This document shows positions 43,584 to 51,697 of a stretch of 64,000 bases of DNA, piece after piece. The notes under the pieces are model-generated. The model did no database searches and was not told where the DNA came from. It saw nothing but the letters and a program-made list of their open reading frames with translations. Each line of letters starts with the position of its first letter. The first letter of the stretch is position 1. The DNA comes from Bacillota bacterium (GTDB lineage: Bacteria; Bacillota; Clostridia; Christensenellales; SZUA-584), in contig JAEWCC010000008.1 in NCBI GenBank assembly GCA_023390815.1, positions 70,263-134,262 of the forward strand. The letters are read 5' to 3'. Made by a program: the position numbers and the translations under genes.

Positions 43584-43670
43584 TCCCGGAGCCGCAATTG
43601 TGTAACTATATTATTTACGGGAGGCGTTTCTGCCAATATTACCCGGAATAATATCGACAAACACACTCCG

Positions 43671-43697
43671 AATGCCCGCCATTGCGGGCATTTTTTA
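43671..43697 (+). terminator. Rho-independent terminator after the first NlpC/P60 gene
   Basis: The stem AATGCCCGC/GCGGGCATT with a 4-nt loop runs into six T, 88 bp after the stop. Confidence 0.85.
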
Positions 43698-43761
43698 TTC
43701 CAAGAAGCAGGCATCAGAACAATTTTAAAGGATGCTGGGCAATGTAATTATTACAAAAGTA

Positions 43762-43790
43762 TTGCGATTCTTTGAATATTTGAGTATAAT
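43762..43790 (+). promoter_or_regulatory. Promoter of the second NlpC/P60 gene
   Basis: TTGCGA (43762-43767) and TATAAT (43785-43790) are spaced 17 bp apart, with the same upstream AATTATTACAA (here within TGTAATTATTACA) as the first copy. The TGTAAT half-sites resemble those of WalR, which controls wall hydrolases in other Firmicutes; this link is only suggestive. Confidence 0.8.
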
Positions 43791-43851
43791 AAAGGCGTCG
43801 AAGCCCATTTCGCGAAATGAATAACTACACACTCTGGATAAAGGTGGAGAT

Positions 43852-45675
43852 ATGCCAAAACACAGAAGCAAAAAAAGCAACCCTTTGAGCAACATGTTAA
43901 GACAGGTGAAAGTGCGGTCCGAGCTGCTTTGGCGGCGATTGCCCGGCAAGCAGATCAAGGCGCGTTTCGCGTCACTCCTGCAAGGCAAACACGCAAAAGC
44001 GGTTTCCGAGCCTGCCAAAACGCCTGTAGTCCTTTCCGCCCGTCAGGCGGACAACAGAACCACACCCGTAACACGTTCCCGCAGTTACAGCAGTAAACGC
44101 CGTCGTGTGTTCCGGATAAAAAACATTCGCCGCGTACTCGTAGCAGCGGGCGCTCTGGCGGTCGTGATTATCGGTGTCGTATTGGCTGTAACGCTGACAG
44201 GCGGCAAGCAGCAGACGGTCGCCCAGGCCGATTCTTTGGCTTCCGCGCCGGAGATGAGCACCTCGACTGTTCCGGACGAGACAAAGCTGGCGAGCATATC
44301 GGTTGTAACCCCGGTATACGAGTCGGTACGGATTACTCAGGGGACAACCGCCGCCGTAGTCGGCGATGTTCAGGGACGGCTGATGGAACTGGGTTACATG
44401 GACTCTGACGAGCCGGACAGCATCTTCGGCAATCAAACCGCTGCAGCTGTCAATCATTTCAAAACCCAACACGGTCTTGAAGCCAACGGCATCGTGGACG
44501 AGCAGACCTATTCGCTGCTGTTTTCCGATCAGGCGCAGTACTATACCATCACGATCGGCGCAGAGGACAACGACGTCTATGACATGCAGCAGCGGCTGAT
44601 GGAACTGGGTTATATGGACACCGCAACCGGATACTTCGGTAAGGAAACCGAAGCGGCGGTTAAGAAGTTTCAGAAGCTCAACAACATTGAGCAGGATGGT
44701 AAGATTGGCCAGGGAACGCGTGAAATGCTTTATTCCACCGACGTTGTCGCCAATATCTACGCGCCAGGCGAACACAGCGACAAAATCCTTAATTATCAGA
44801 AGCGCTTGAAAAAGCTCGGATATCTGATGACCGAACCGGACGGCAGCTTCGGGAAGGATACCAAAGAAGCTGTTCAGCGCTTCCAGGAAGCCAACGGCAT
44901 AATCGCGGACGGATATATCGGACCCGCGACGGCGGGCGCGCTGATGTCGAGCGAGGCGCAGAGCAGCGCCCTTTCCGTGGGGAGCAGGAGTTCCCAGGTG
45001 ACGACGGTTCAGGAAAGGCTTAAAAAGCTCGGATATATGAGCCGGGTAACGGGATATTTCGGAGAGGATACGGAGTCCGCAGTGCGTAAATTCCAGAAGC
45101 GGAACGGCCTCTCTCAGGATGGCAGAGTCGGTCCCAATACGCTCAACGTACTGATGTCGTCCAGCGCTAAAAAAGCCTCTACAGGGTCAAGTTCGGGTTC
45201 AAGCTCCGGTTCACATTCCGGCGGCTCGAACTCCGGCGGCTCGAACTCCGGCGGTTCAAATTCCGGTGGTTCAAATTCCGGCTCCGGTTCCACCCCCAAC
45301 ATCACGGGCGCCAATGTGGAGTCCTTCCTCTCGGTAGCGGAGTCTAAGCTGGGCAAAGAATATACCCGCGGCGCAAAAGGGCCGAACGAGTTCGACTGCT
45401 CCGGTTTTGTATACTGGTGTCTGAAACAGGTCGGCGTCAACCAGAGCTATATGACGTCATACACATGGCGCAGCACAACGAAATATACGCGGATCGAAAA
45501 TATGAGCGATCTTAAGCGCGGTGACGTAATCGTATACAAAGGACACGTTGCTATCTGCGCGGGCAATGGCGTGATGGTTGATGCGTCATCCAGTAACGAC
45601 AAGGTCGTCAAACGTAAATATACCGGTTCCAGCTATTGGTCCCGCAACTTCATCTGCGGCTACCGGATATTCTAA
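43852..45675 (+). CDS. Membrane-anchored NlpC/P60 endopeptidase, paralogue of the preceding gene
   Basis: 607 residues with the same order of parts: basic N-terminus, one membrane helix (about 97-118), four PG_binding_1 repeats, a low-complexity linker and a C-terminal NlpC/P60 domain with Cys in FDCSGFVYW and His in YKGHVAIC, and VDAS at the third position. The last binding repeat (SRVTGYFGEDTE, KFQKRNGLSQDGRVGP) is almost identical to that of its neighbour, while the N-terminal tail has diverged. The linker contains a five-residue unit GGSNS repeated about four times, matching tandem 15-bp DNA repeats near 45223-45290. Tandem duplication is the clear origin; each copy has its own promoter. 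Confidence 0.92.
   Translation: MPKHRSKKSNPLSNMLRQVKVRSELLWRRLPGKQIKARFASLLQGKHAKAVSEPAKTPVVLSARQADNRTTPVTRSRSYSSKRRRVFRIKNIRRVLVAAGALAVVIIGVVLAVTLTGGKQQTVAQADSLASAPEMSTSTVPDETKLASISVVTPVYESVRITQGTTAAVVGDVQGRLMELGYMDSDEPDSIFGNQTAAAVNHFKTQHGLEANGIVDEQTYSLLFSDQAQYYTITIGAEDNDVYDMQQRLMELGYMDTATGYFGKETEAAVKKFQKLNNIEQDGKIGQGTREMLYSTDVVANIYAPGEHSDKILNYQKRLKKLGYLMTEPDGSFGKDTKEAVQRFQEANGIIADGYIGPATAGALMSSEAQSSALSVGSRSSQVTTVQERLKKLGYMSRVTGYFGEDTESAVRKFQKRNGLSQDGRVGPNTLNVLMSSSAKKASTGSSSGSSSGSHSGGSNSGGSNSGGSNSGGSNSGSGSTPNITGANVESFLSVAESKLGKEYTRGAKGPNEFDCSGFVYWCLKQVGVNQSYMTSYTWRSTTKYTRIENMSDLKRGDVIVYKGHVAICAGNGVMVDASSSNDKVVKRKYTGSSYWSRNFICGYRIF
45223..45290 (+). repeat. Short tandem repeat in the linker of the second NlpC/P60 gene
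   Basis: About four copies of a 15-bp unit encoding Gly-Gly-Ser-Asn-Ser (consensus GGCGGCTCGAACTCC with third-base changes). The number could vary between strains without shifting frame, altering linker length. Confidence 0.6.
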
Positions 45676-45688
45676 AATTCTATGCCAA

Positions 45689-45716
45689 GAAAGAGGGGGC
45701 TCCGGCCTCCTCTTTC
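45689..45716 (+). terminator. Hairpin after the second NlpC/P60 gene
   Basis: GAAAGAGG/CCTCTTTC with G+C-rich inner pairs lies 13 bp after the stop. It has no long T tract. Related hairpins follow at 45852-45875 and 45998-46017. Confidence 0.5.
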
Positions 45717-45851
45717 AGTTTAATGAAAACCACGTTATGGGATGCTGAGCCTACAGCGAAGCATCGTTCAGTGCTTGATATCTAAAGAATCGCCTGTGCT
45801 TGGCATGGGTATCGGTACGCACCACAAAACGAAAAAATGCAGTTGCCATAA

Positions 45852-45875
45852 AAGAGGAGGCTTCGGCCTCCTCTT
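45852..45875 (+). repeat. Repeated hairpin, copy 2
   Basis: The perfect 10-bp stem AAGAGGAGGC/GCCTCCTCTT has a TTCG tetraloop and is followed by CGTTTAGTTGAAATTCATACCG. That flank recurs, with changes, after copy 3. Confidence 0.6.
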
Positions 45876-45933
45876 CGTTTAGTTGAAATTCATACCGTTT
45901 TGCATCTGCGCCAGCACGACTACGCTGTGTATA

Positions 45934-45978
45934 TGCTATTGGTCCTGCAACTTCTTTTGATACCGGATATTATTAAAG
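45934..45978 (+). pseudogene. Remnant of a third NlpC/P60 gene (3' end)
   Basis: The sequence GCTATTGGTCCTGCAACTTC and TACCGGATATT closely match the last 45 bp of the second NlpC/P60 gene (45632-45675). In the matching frame it reads YWSCNFF-stop-YRIL against YWSRNFICGYRIF. It is followed by a hairpin like those after the intact gene. This suggests a third tandem copy that has been mostly deleted. Confidence 0.6.
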
Positions 45979-45997
45979 CGACCCAGTTGAATGATAG

Positions 45998-46017
45998 GAG
46001 GAGGTTAAAACCTCCTC
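45998..46017 (+). repeat. Repeated hairpin, copy 3
   Basis: The perfect 9-bp stem GAGGAGGTT/AACCTCCTC lies just after the gene remnant and is followed by TTCGTTTATCTGATATTCAT, a flank shared with copy 2. Confidence 0.6.
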
Positions 46018-46151
46018 TTCGTTTATCTGATATTCATACCGCCCGTTGCAACCGCGACTTGCGCGACCGGGCTTTGCGTGCCGCATCAGAAGGATGCGGT
46101 CTGTGAGCGTCTGTACTAATACACAAATGCACCGGCCTCAGGATCGATGCG

Positions 46152-46709
46152 TTATGGGGCATCCAGCTCTTCCGTGGTTTCTGTACCGGTTTCGTCAGGG
46201 AGAGTCGCGGTGTCATCCGGGAGAGCTTCAGTGTCCTCTTCCTCATCCTCGCAATCTGCGCAGCGCGTCATCACGGTCACGCTGCCATCCTCAGCCTCAC
46301 AGCGCAGCGTATTCGCATCCTGTATAATATACGTAGTCTGCATACCGCTCGCACTGAGAACCAGCTGATTGGCAGATACGCTATACTGCCCCTGCCCTAT
46401 CGGCTCGCCTTCCGCACTGTAAATAAAATATGCCCCGCTCTTCGTAATCTCCAGCGTAAAATCGGCACCCATCTGGGCCATCTGATCCGCGCTCACCGCC
46501 TGACCGTTTTCGTCAAGAACCGCAGAAACCGACCAGTTTCCCGAAAAATCGACATCTGCAAAATCGGGGGGCGTGGTGGGTACGGGCGTAGGCGATGCAG
46601 CCGTATTGGAGGTACTCGGTGTTGACTGCGGGGTCTCATTTTTTGTGCACGCGGCGAGCAGCGCCGTCATAACCACCAGCACCAACAATATCGCGCAACC
46701 TCGTTTCAT
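46152..46709 (-). CDS. Predicted lipoprotein of unknown function
   Basis: 185 residues. A signal peptide ends in the lipobox LLAAC (Cys21), so the mature protein should be lipid-anchored on the outer face of the membrane. A Thr/Pro/Ser-rich spacer (about 24-48) is followed by a small beta-rich domain (SGNWSVSAVLDENGQAVSAD, then SGAYFIYSAEGEPIGQGQYS) of the lipocalin-like/DUF type that compares molecules against wild-type controls in no obvious way. The tail is very acidic (EDEEEDTEALPDD). Start ATG 46709 has AGGAGTG upstream; the longer reading to 47051 lies in rhaB. I do not recognise the family. It lies alone, downstream of the rhamnose operon terminator. Confidence 0.75.
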   Translation of the reverse strand: MKRGCAILLVLVVMTALLAACTKNETPQSTPSTSNTAASPTPVPTTPPDFADVDFSGNWSVSAVLDENGQAVSADQMAQMGADFTLEITKSGAYFIYSAEGEPIGQGQYSVSANQLVLSASGMQTTYIIQDANTLRCEAEDGSVTVMTRCADCEDEEEDTEALPDDTATLPDETGTETTEELDAP

Positions 46710-46824
46710 CGCTATGCACTCCTTCATCTGTTTTAGTACCATTATATGGATTGGTGCCGAAAATGTCAACCAAAACAATGGCGGATGGCAATCCTCTTTC
46801 TTCCACCCCTGATTTACTGCCCTG

Positions 46825-46892
46825 ATAAAAACAACCGGGCAGCCTTTGTGCGCTCGCGGTTGAATGCGATTTTTGTCGCAGCTGCCCGGGTT
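46825..46892 (-). terminator. Terminator of the rhamnose catabolic genes
   Basis: AACCGGGCAGC (46833-46843) pairs with GCTGCCCGGGTT (46881-46892, one bulge) around a long loop that itself contains TGCGA/TCGCA. The minus strand then reads TGTTTTTATC. It begins 20 bp after the rhaB stop. Confidence 0.7.
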
Positions 46893-46911
46893 ATCATTTC
46901 GATTAATTTCG

Positions 46912-48399
46912 CTAATTTGTCTCAGCGCCCCGGCCTTTGATCGTTTTGTATGTTTCGTACGCTTCAGACCATTGCGCCGTATCCTTCGGTTCGAATTCAT
47001 CGACCGCAAAGGAGCGCGAGATGACTTCTCGCATCTCGGCAAAATCCGCAACCTCGCCGGAACTCTTTACCTGCATCATCAGGTTGCCGATTGCGGTCGC
47101 TTCATACGGCCCGGCAACGACTGCACGGTCGATCGCGCCTGCTGTAAACTGGTTGAGCAGCGCGTTCTTCGCGCCGCCGCCCACGATATGCAGCACGTCG
47201 ATCCGGCCTTCCTTCATCTGCTCAAGTCCTTCAAACGCTTCACGATACGTCATTGCGAGGCTCTCATATACGGTACGGGCAATCTCCCCTTTCGTCTGAG
47301 GCACGCGCTGTCCTGTAGATGCGCAATACCGCTGGATCTTCTCCGGCATGTCTTCGCCTCTGAAGAACTCATTTGAATTGACGTCAATAAACGACGCAAA
47401 AGCAGGCGCGGCTTTGGCCATACCCACGATATCGTCCCAACTGACGCTGCCCTCCCGGTCCCAGAAGCGCTTGCAGTTCTGGATGATCCAGAGGCCCATG
47501 ATATTGCGCAGCGGGCGGTAACCGCCCGTGATCGTGCCTTCGTTGGAAAACTGATGGCTGTATACGTCATCGCCCATCAATGTATGATCGGAAACGACGC
47601 CCATCAGCGACCACGTGCCCGACGAGATATAGGCATAATTCTCTGTGCGCGCAGGTACGGAGGCAACCGCCGATGCGGTATCGTGCGAACCCACGCAGAT
47701 AACGTTGGCCGCTTCCTTCAGCCCGGTATCCTGCAGTACGGTGGGCACCAGCTTGCCTTTCACTTCACCGCTCATCTGGATATCGGCCAGCAGCGACCGT
47801 TCGATGCCCGCCATACCGAGCAATTCATCCGACCAGCGACCCGTTGTGCTGTCCAGCATCTGCATGGTGGTGGCGTTGGTATACTCCGTCGATTTGACGC
47901 CGCACAACATGTATCCGAGTAAGTCAGGCATTAAGAGCACCTTATCGGCTGCCCGCAGCTGCGGGTCGTTCTGCTGCACCATATCATAAAGCTGATATAA
48001 CGTGTTGAACTCAAGATTCGCGATTCCCGTCATGTCGAATGCGGTTCTCTCGCCATATTTGGCGTGGAACGCTTTCATGCCGCGCGCGCCCCGCGGGTCC
48101 CTGTAGGAACGCGGGTTGCCGACAATGCTGCCCATGCGGTCGACCACACCGAAATCCACCCCCCACGTATCGATACCGATACCGGAAAGCGGCTCGGAGC
48201 AGTTTTTCGCGTAAAGTCCGATGCCCTCGAGAATGGAGCTGTATAGGCGCAGGACATCCCAGTAATAGCCGTCCTGCACGCGCACGTAGTTGTTTTCAAA
48301 GCGGTTGATCTCTTCGAGCGTAAGTTTATCGCCGTCGAATCGGCCGAGTATCGTACGCCCGTTGCTCGCGCCCAGATCTGCCGCCAAGTAGTTCTTCAT
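46912..48399 (-). CDS. rhaB: L-rhamnulokinase
   Basis: 495 residues, FGGY kinase family with two actin-like domains. The phosphate-binding start LAADLGASNGRTILGRFDGD, the substrate segment GIDTWGVDFGVVD (catalytic Asp) and the C-terminal HIVGGGAKNALLNQFTA are typical of rhamnulokinase. It phosphorylates L-rhamnulose at C1. It is 12 bp after the aldolase gene and last of the rhaA-aldolase-rhaB unit, and cytoplasmic. Confidence 0.94.
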   Translation of the reverse strand: MKNYLAADLGASNGRTILGRFDGDKLTLEEINRFENNYVRVQDGYYWDVLRLYSSILEGIGLYAKNCSEPLSGIGIDTWGVDFGVVDRMGSIVGNPRSYRDPRGARGMKAFHAKYGERTAFDMTGIANLEFNTLYQLYDMVQQNDPQLRAADKVLLMPDLLGYMLCGVKSTEYTNATTMQMLDSTTGRWSDELLGMAGIERSLLADIQMSGEVKGKLVPTVLQDTGLKEAANVICVGSHDTASAVASVPARTENYAYISSGTWSLMGVVSDHTLMGDDVYSHQFSNEGTITGGYRPLRNIMGLWIIQNCKRFWDREGSVSWDDIVGMAKAAPAFASFIDVNSNEFFRGEDMPEKIQRYCASTGQRVPQTKGEIARTVYESLAMTYREAFEGLEQMKEGRIDVLHIVGGGAKNALLNQFTAGAIDRAVVAGPYEATAIGNLMMQVKSSGEVADFAEMREVISRSFAVDEFEPKDTAQWSEAYETYKTIKGRGAETN

Positions 48400-48411
48400 C
48401 GTGTCTCTCCC

Positions 48412-49428
48412 TTATTTAACGAGTTTTGCGCGGTACTTCTCGCTCTCCCAGCTGCCGATGAAGCTGGCGTCCTTCTCCTGCATCTGCCGCAGCGTAAGGC
48501 CAGCTTTTCGTATCGCGTCGATTACGAATACCACGCCGAGCAGGGTCTCCTCCACCGTCTGCGCTTCCTTTTCGCTCATGCAGTATTCAATGCCATCCAT
48601 GCCCAACCTGACCGTATCACCGATCTTGTTGCCGATGTACACGAGCTGGTCCGGATACAGCTTCAGGGCGCCAAAGTATGCCTCGTCCGCGCCGATTGCG
48701 GTCATCGCGTCTTTCAGGAAAGCCGTGCCGCTCACGAATCCCTCCCCTGCTGCGCGCACGCGCGGCATCGGGAACTCGCCGATACGCAGATAGCTGCGGA
48801 TTGCCTCGTTCGCTTTCTCGTGCAGCGCAATCGCCTCGCTGTCACTGTCCGCATGGGCGATGACACCGTGGTTTTCGAGGAATATCACCTCGGGTGCCGC
48901 GCCATTAACTGCTCGGTACGCGTCCACGGCCTGCTTGATCGTCAGCGTTAGCCGGAAACCCGGGTCGACGTACGGCACGAAGATATACCGAAGCCCGGAA
49001 CCGCTAAATATCTTTTCGGCCAGCGAACGGCCTTCCTCGCTGCAGCACAGCACATTCGCGTATACCGAGTGCGTGTGGATGACGCAGCGGCTCAGGAACG
49101 AATGGAAGCCGACTTCCACCGAGGGACGCTTGCTTTCCATGCCGGGCAGCAGCCGGATGTTGTCCAGGTTGACCTGAAGGCTCTCTTTCTCGAAATCCTT
49201 CTCCGCGCCCCCAACGGATTCATAATACCGCATAATGGCCGGATAGTCCACTGTCACATATCCTTTGTCCGCGGTAATTTCTCCGAGCGTGTAGCCCGAA
49301 GCCTTGATGCCCATGAGCGTATCGTCAAACTTGACGGAGGTATTTCCGCCGCCGCCCTGTACGTAATCGGCACGCGCGCCCGCGTAGGACGAAATGCTGA
49401 CCAGTTGCTTTTTTCCGTTGTCGTACAT
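48412..49428 (-). CDS. Class II aldolase, probable L-rhamnulose-1-phosphate aldolase
   Basis: 338 residues. Zinc ligands typical of class II aldolase/adducin proteins are visible: HTHSVYANVL (His-x-His) and a later ENHGVIAHA. The N-terminal GGGGNTSVKFDDTLMGIKAS is closer to the aldolase half of the bifunctional RhaEW/YuxG-type proteins than to the short E. coli RhaD. Here that half stands alone, without the fused dehydrogenase. Sandwiched between rhaA and rhaB, it should cleave rhamnulose-1-phosphate to dihydroxyacetone phosphate and lactaldehyde. AAGGAG precedes ATG 49428. I leave the symbol empty because rhaD and rhaE-type names both apply. Confidence 0.85.
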   Translation of the reverse strand: MYDNGKKQLVSISSYAGARADYVQGGGGNTSVKFDDTLMGIKASGYTLGEITADKGYVTVDYPAIMRYYESVGGAEKDFEKESLQVNLDNIRLLPGMESKRPSVEVGFHSFLSRCVIHTHSVYANVLCCSEEGRSLAEKIFSGSGLRYIFVPYVDPGFRLTLTIKQAVDAYRAVNGAAPEVIFLENHGVIAHADSDSEAIALHEKANEAIRSYLRIGEFPMPRVRAAGEGFVSGTAFLKDAMTAIGADEAYFGALKLYPDQLVYIGNKIGDTVRLGMDGIEYCMSEKEAQTVEETLLGVVFVIDAIRKAGLTLRQMQEKDASFIGSWESEKYRAKLVK

Positions 49429-49440
49429 GCTGTTAACTCC

Positions 49441-50697
49441 TTACCGCTTCGAGAGTACGTCGGCTTCGTATTTCTTCACAGCCTCCAGCCAGTCGAAACC
49501 CGCCGGAACGCCGCACTGCGCGCAATACTCGTCCCATACCGCGCCCCACGGCAGCTGCTTGACCTCTTCGGTGAGTACCAGCCGGGAGGTGTAGTCGAAC
49601 TTCTCTTCAGCCTCGCGGATTGCCGCGGGCTCCAGCATCGCGGTGAGCAGCGCCCGCTGGAATGCGCGCGCACCCGTAACCCAGGCCGCGATACGGTTGA
49701 TGCTCGCGTCGAAGTAATCGAGCGCGCAGAAAATACGGTCGATGCCGGCTTTTACGCACTCGCGCGCAATCAGCTGCGTATCATCCGTGAGCGTCGTCAC
49801 ATGGTCGCTGTCCCAGCGGATACCGCGCGATACGTGCAGCAGCACGTTATCGAGGAAGAGCAGCACGGAGCTGATCTTATCCGCAATGGTTTCGGTGGGA
49901 TGGAAATGGCCCGAATCAAGGCACAGCGCAAGGTTGTGCTTCACGGCGTATCCCATATAGAATTCAAACGAGCCGGGTACAAAGCTTTCCGATCCGATAC
50001 CGAACAGCTTACTTTCCACCGCGTCCACGAGGTGCGCCTTGTCATAATGGTCTTCGAATATCTCATCGAGCGAATCCGCGAGCCGTTTGCGGTATGCCAT
50101 ACGGTTGGCGGGAACATCTTTCATGCCATCCGCAGCCCAGATGTTGTTGACACAGGCAGAACCAAGCTGCTTGCCAAACTCCGCCCCGATCTCGCGCGTG
50201 CGTTTGCAGTGGTCGATCCAGAACCTTCTGACCTGCGCGTCGGGATGTGTGAGGGTCATATCGTTTTTGAACATCGGGTGGGAGAATAATGAGGGGTTGA
50301 AATCCAGTGCGCATTGGTTCTTCTTGGCCCAGTCGATCCACCGGGTGAAATGCGAAACGTCAATCCGATCCCGGTCGGCCTTCTGACCGGAGAATTCCGC
50401 GTACATCGCGTGCAGGTTGAGCCGCTTTTTGCCCGGGATGAGCGAAAACGTCATATCGATATCCGAGCGCAGTTCATCTCCGGTGCGTGCCTTTCCGGGG
50501 TAGTTGCCCGTCGTCATAATGCCGCCCGTAAGCGCCCCGCCGGACTCCAGGCCCGTTACGTCGTCGCCCTGCCAGCAGTGGATGGAAACCGGAACTTCTT
50601 TGAGCGAAGCGATCGCTCCATCGGTGTCTACGCCGAAGCTCTTGTAGCGCGCCTTGGCAAGCTCGTATGCGCCTTTAATTTCGTTTCTGTCTCTCAT
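49441..50697 (-). CDS. rhaA: L-rhamnose isomerase
   Basis: 418 residues, metal-dependent TIM barrel. It converts L-rhamnose to L-rhamnulose. Conserved stretches include VPVSIHCWQGDDVTGLESGG, LNLHAMYAE, DFNPSLFSHPM and CLDSGHFHPTETIADKIS, which carry metal ligands. The ATG at 50697 has AGGAGG upstream; the longer reading to 50757 lacks one. It heads the catabolic unit with its own promoter at 50802-50831. Confidence 0.96.
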   Translation of the reverse strand: MRDRNEIKGAYELAKARYKSFGVDTDGAIASLKEVPVSIHCWQGDDVTGLESGGALTGGIMTTGNYPGKARTGDELRSDIDMTFSLIPGKKRLNLHAMYAEFSGQKADRDRIDVSHFTRWIDWAKKNQCALDFNPSLFSHPMFKNDMTLTHPDAQVRRFWIDHCKRTREIGAEFGKQLGSACVNNIWAADGMKDVPANRMAYRKRLADSLDEIFEDHYDKAHLVDAVESKLFGIGSESFVPGSFEFYMGYAVKHNLALCLDSGHFHPTETIADKISSVLLFLDNVLLHVSRGIRWDSDHVTTLTDDTQLIARECVKAGIDRIFCALDYFDASINRIAAWVTGARAFQRALLTAMLEPAAIREAEEKFDYTSRLVLTEEVKQLPWGAVWDEYCAQCGVPAGFDWLEAVKKYEADVLSKR

Positions 50698-50801
50698 GAT
50701 ATCCTCCTTGCACGTTTTATCCGTGATGATTCTAATTGCCAGATCGCAATCCCACATGCCGCACCCTTGCAGTAAACCCTGTGCTGCTTTTCGCCATGAT
50801 C

Positions 50802-50831
50802 ATTATATAACGTGCGACGCAGCCAAAACAA
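50802..50831 (-). promoter_or_regulatory. Sigma-A promoter of rhaA-aldolase-rhaB
   Basis: TTGTTT (50826-50831) and TATAAT (50802-50807) are spaced 18 bp apart on the minus strand, leaving a leader of roughly 100 nt before rhaA. Confidence 0.7.
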
Positions 50832-50962
50832 GATCATTTTTGGTTTTATCTTTCTTTTTCTGTGGTTGCCTTTGTTTTGTGATGTTATTATTGCTTTTTC
50901 AGATTGTTCGCAGATTCCTGATTGATTTGTTTATTCCAATGTAAATAGCTCCCGGACGCACA

Positions 50963-50994
50963 ACGGGATAGCACGCATAACGCGCGTATCCCGT
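50963..50994 (-). terminator. Hairpin after the cyclase gene
   Basis: ACGGGATA/TATCCCGT with a G+C-rich interior lies about 50 bp after the stop; a smaller GCCGC/GCGGC hairpin sits between. No T tract follows, so it may stabilise mRNA rather than terminate. Confidence 0.35.
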
Positions 50995-51042
50995 GAGCCA
51001 CAGGCCGCTTTCGCGGCAGTCATATTCATGAGCTACCTGACG

Positions 51043-51681
51043 TTAATCCAGCATGGCGATTGCGCGCACCGGCGAACCGTCGCGTCCCTTGAGCTTGAGC
51101 GGCAGCGCGCAGAAGGTAAACGGCTCAGAGCCGATTGCCGCAAGGTTCGCAATGCCCTCCACAATGAGCACGCCTTTGCCCAGCATTGCCTGATGAACGC
51201 CCTTCCATTCCACCGGGTTCGGGCAGGGCATATCCATACCTACAAGCCCTACGCCCTTTTTGGCAAACCATTGGGCGAGTTCCATCGTAATTACCGGAAA
51301 ATCCGAAAAGAACTCTTTGTTTGGAAACACTTTCCCCCATCCCGTGTCGATAATGACGCTGTAGCCTTCGTCGATCTTCTTCTCATAAGGCAGCAGATCC
51401 TTAATCGTGATCTCCTCTTTGGGTTTTTTATATGTCAGGTCGGCTTTTACCGCGCGTACGATCCAGCGGTCGAGCGCGATCTGGTCAATTGTTTCGGCGT
51501 CCGGCAGCATGTGCAGCGGCGCGTCAACATGGGTTCCTTGATGGGTGGACATGGTCACGCGGGAAAGGTTGTAGCCCAGCGTATCGAGCGTGCAGTGCCA
51601 CGATACCGAGAGCTTGGGATCCATCGGCATCGTAGGCGCGCCGTCATACATGTCCGCTGTCAAATCGATATACTTTGGCAT
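51043..51681 (-). CDS. Cyclase/kynurenine-formamidase-like metal-dependent hydrolase
   Basis: 212 residues. The family signature HQGTHVDAPLHMLPDAETID (HxGTHxDxPxH) is near residue 57 and supplies metal ligands. Members hydrolyse amides, esters or lactones such as N-formylkynurenine. The gene starts 16 bp after the SDR gene stop and sits within the rhamnose transport/catabolism region. A lactonase-like role on an oxidised sugar is therefore conceivable, but not shown. Start ATG 51681 has AAGGAA upstream. Confidence 0.82.
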   Translation of the reverse strand: MPKYIDLTADMYDGAPTMPMDPKLSVSWHCTLDTLGYNLSRVTMSTHQGTHVDAPLHMLPDAETIDQIALDRWIVRAVKADLTYKKPKEEITIKDLLPYEKKIDEGYSVIIDTGWGKVFPNKEFFSDFPVITMELAQWFAKKGVGLVGMDMPCPNPVEWKGVHQAMLGKGVLIVEGIANLAAIGSEPFTFCALPLKLKGRDGSPVRAIAMLD

Positions 51682-51697
51682 AGTGGTTCCTTTCCGG

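Larger units (their letters stand above)
45676..46151 (+). other. Decay region with repeated hairpins and a gene remnant
   Basis: 476 bp without an intact gene. It contains three GAGGAGG/CCTCCTC hairpins, two of them followed by the same CTTCGTTTA...ATTCATACCG flank, and the remnant of an NlpC/P60 3' end at 45934-45978. The rest (about 45720-45850 and 46040-46151) shows nothing I can name. Confidence 0.5.
50698..51042 (-). other. rhaA control region
   Basis: 345 bp without a gene. It holds the rhaA promoter and, upstream of it, a purine-rich minus-strand tract (about 50830-50890) with repeated AAAGAAAG and AAAACCAAAAA elements. Two hairpins after the cyclase gene complete it (51004-51017 and 50963-50994). 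The tract could contain operator sites, but I see no clear palindrome. Confidence 0.45.

Noticed and set aside
45689..46017. Small CRISPR-like array made of the three hairpins
   Set aside because: The hairpins are unequally spaced, differ in sequence, and are explained as duplicated gene ends.
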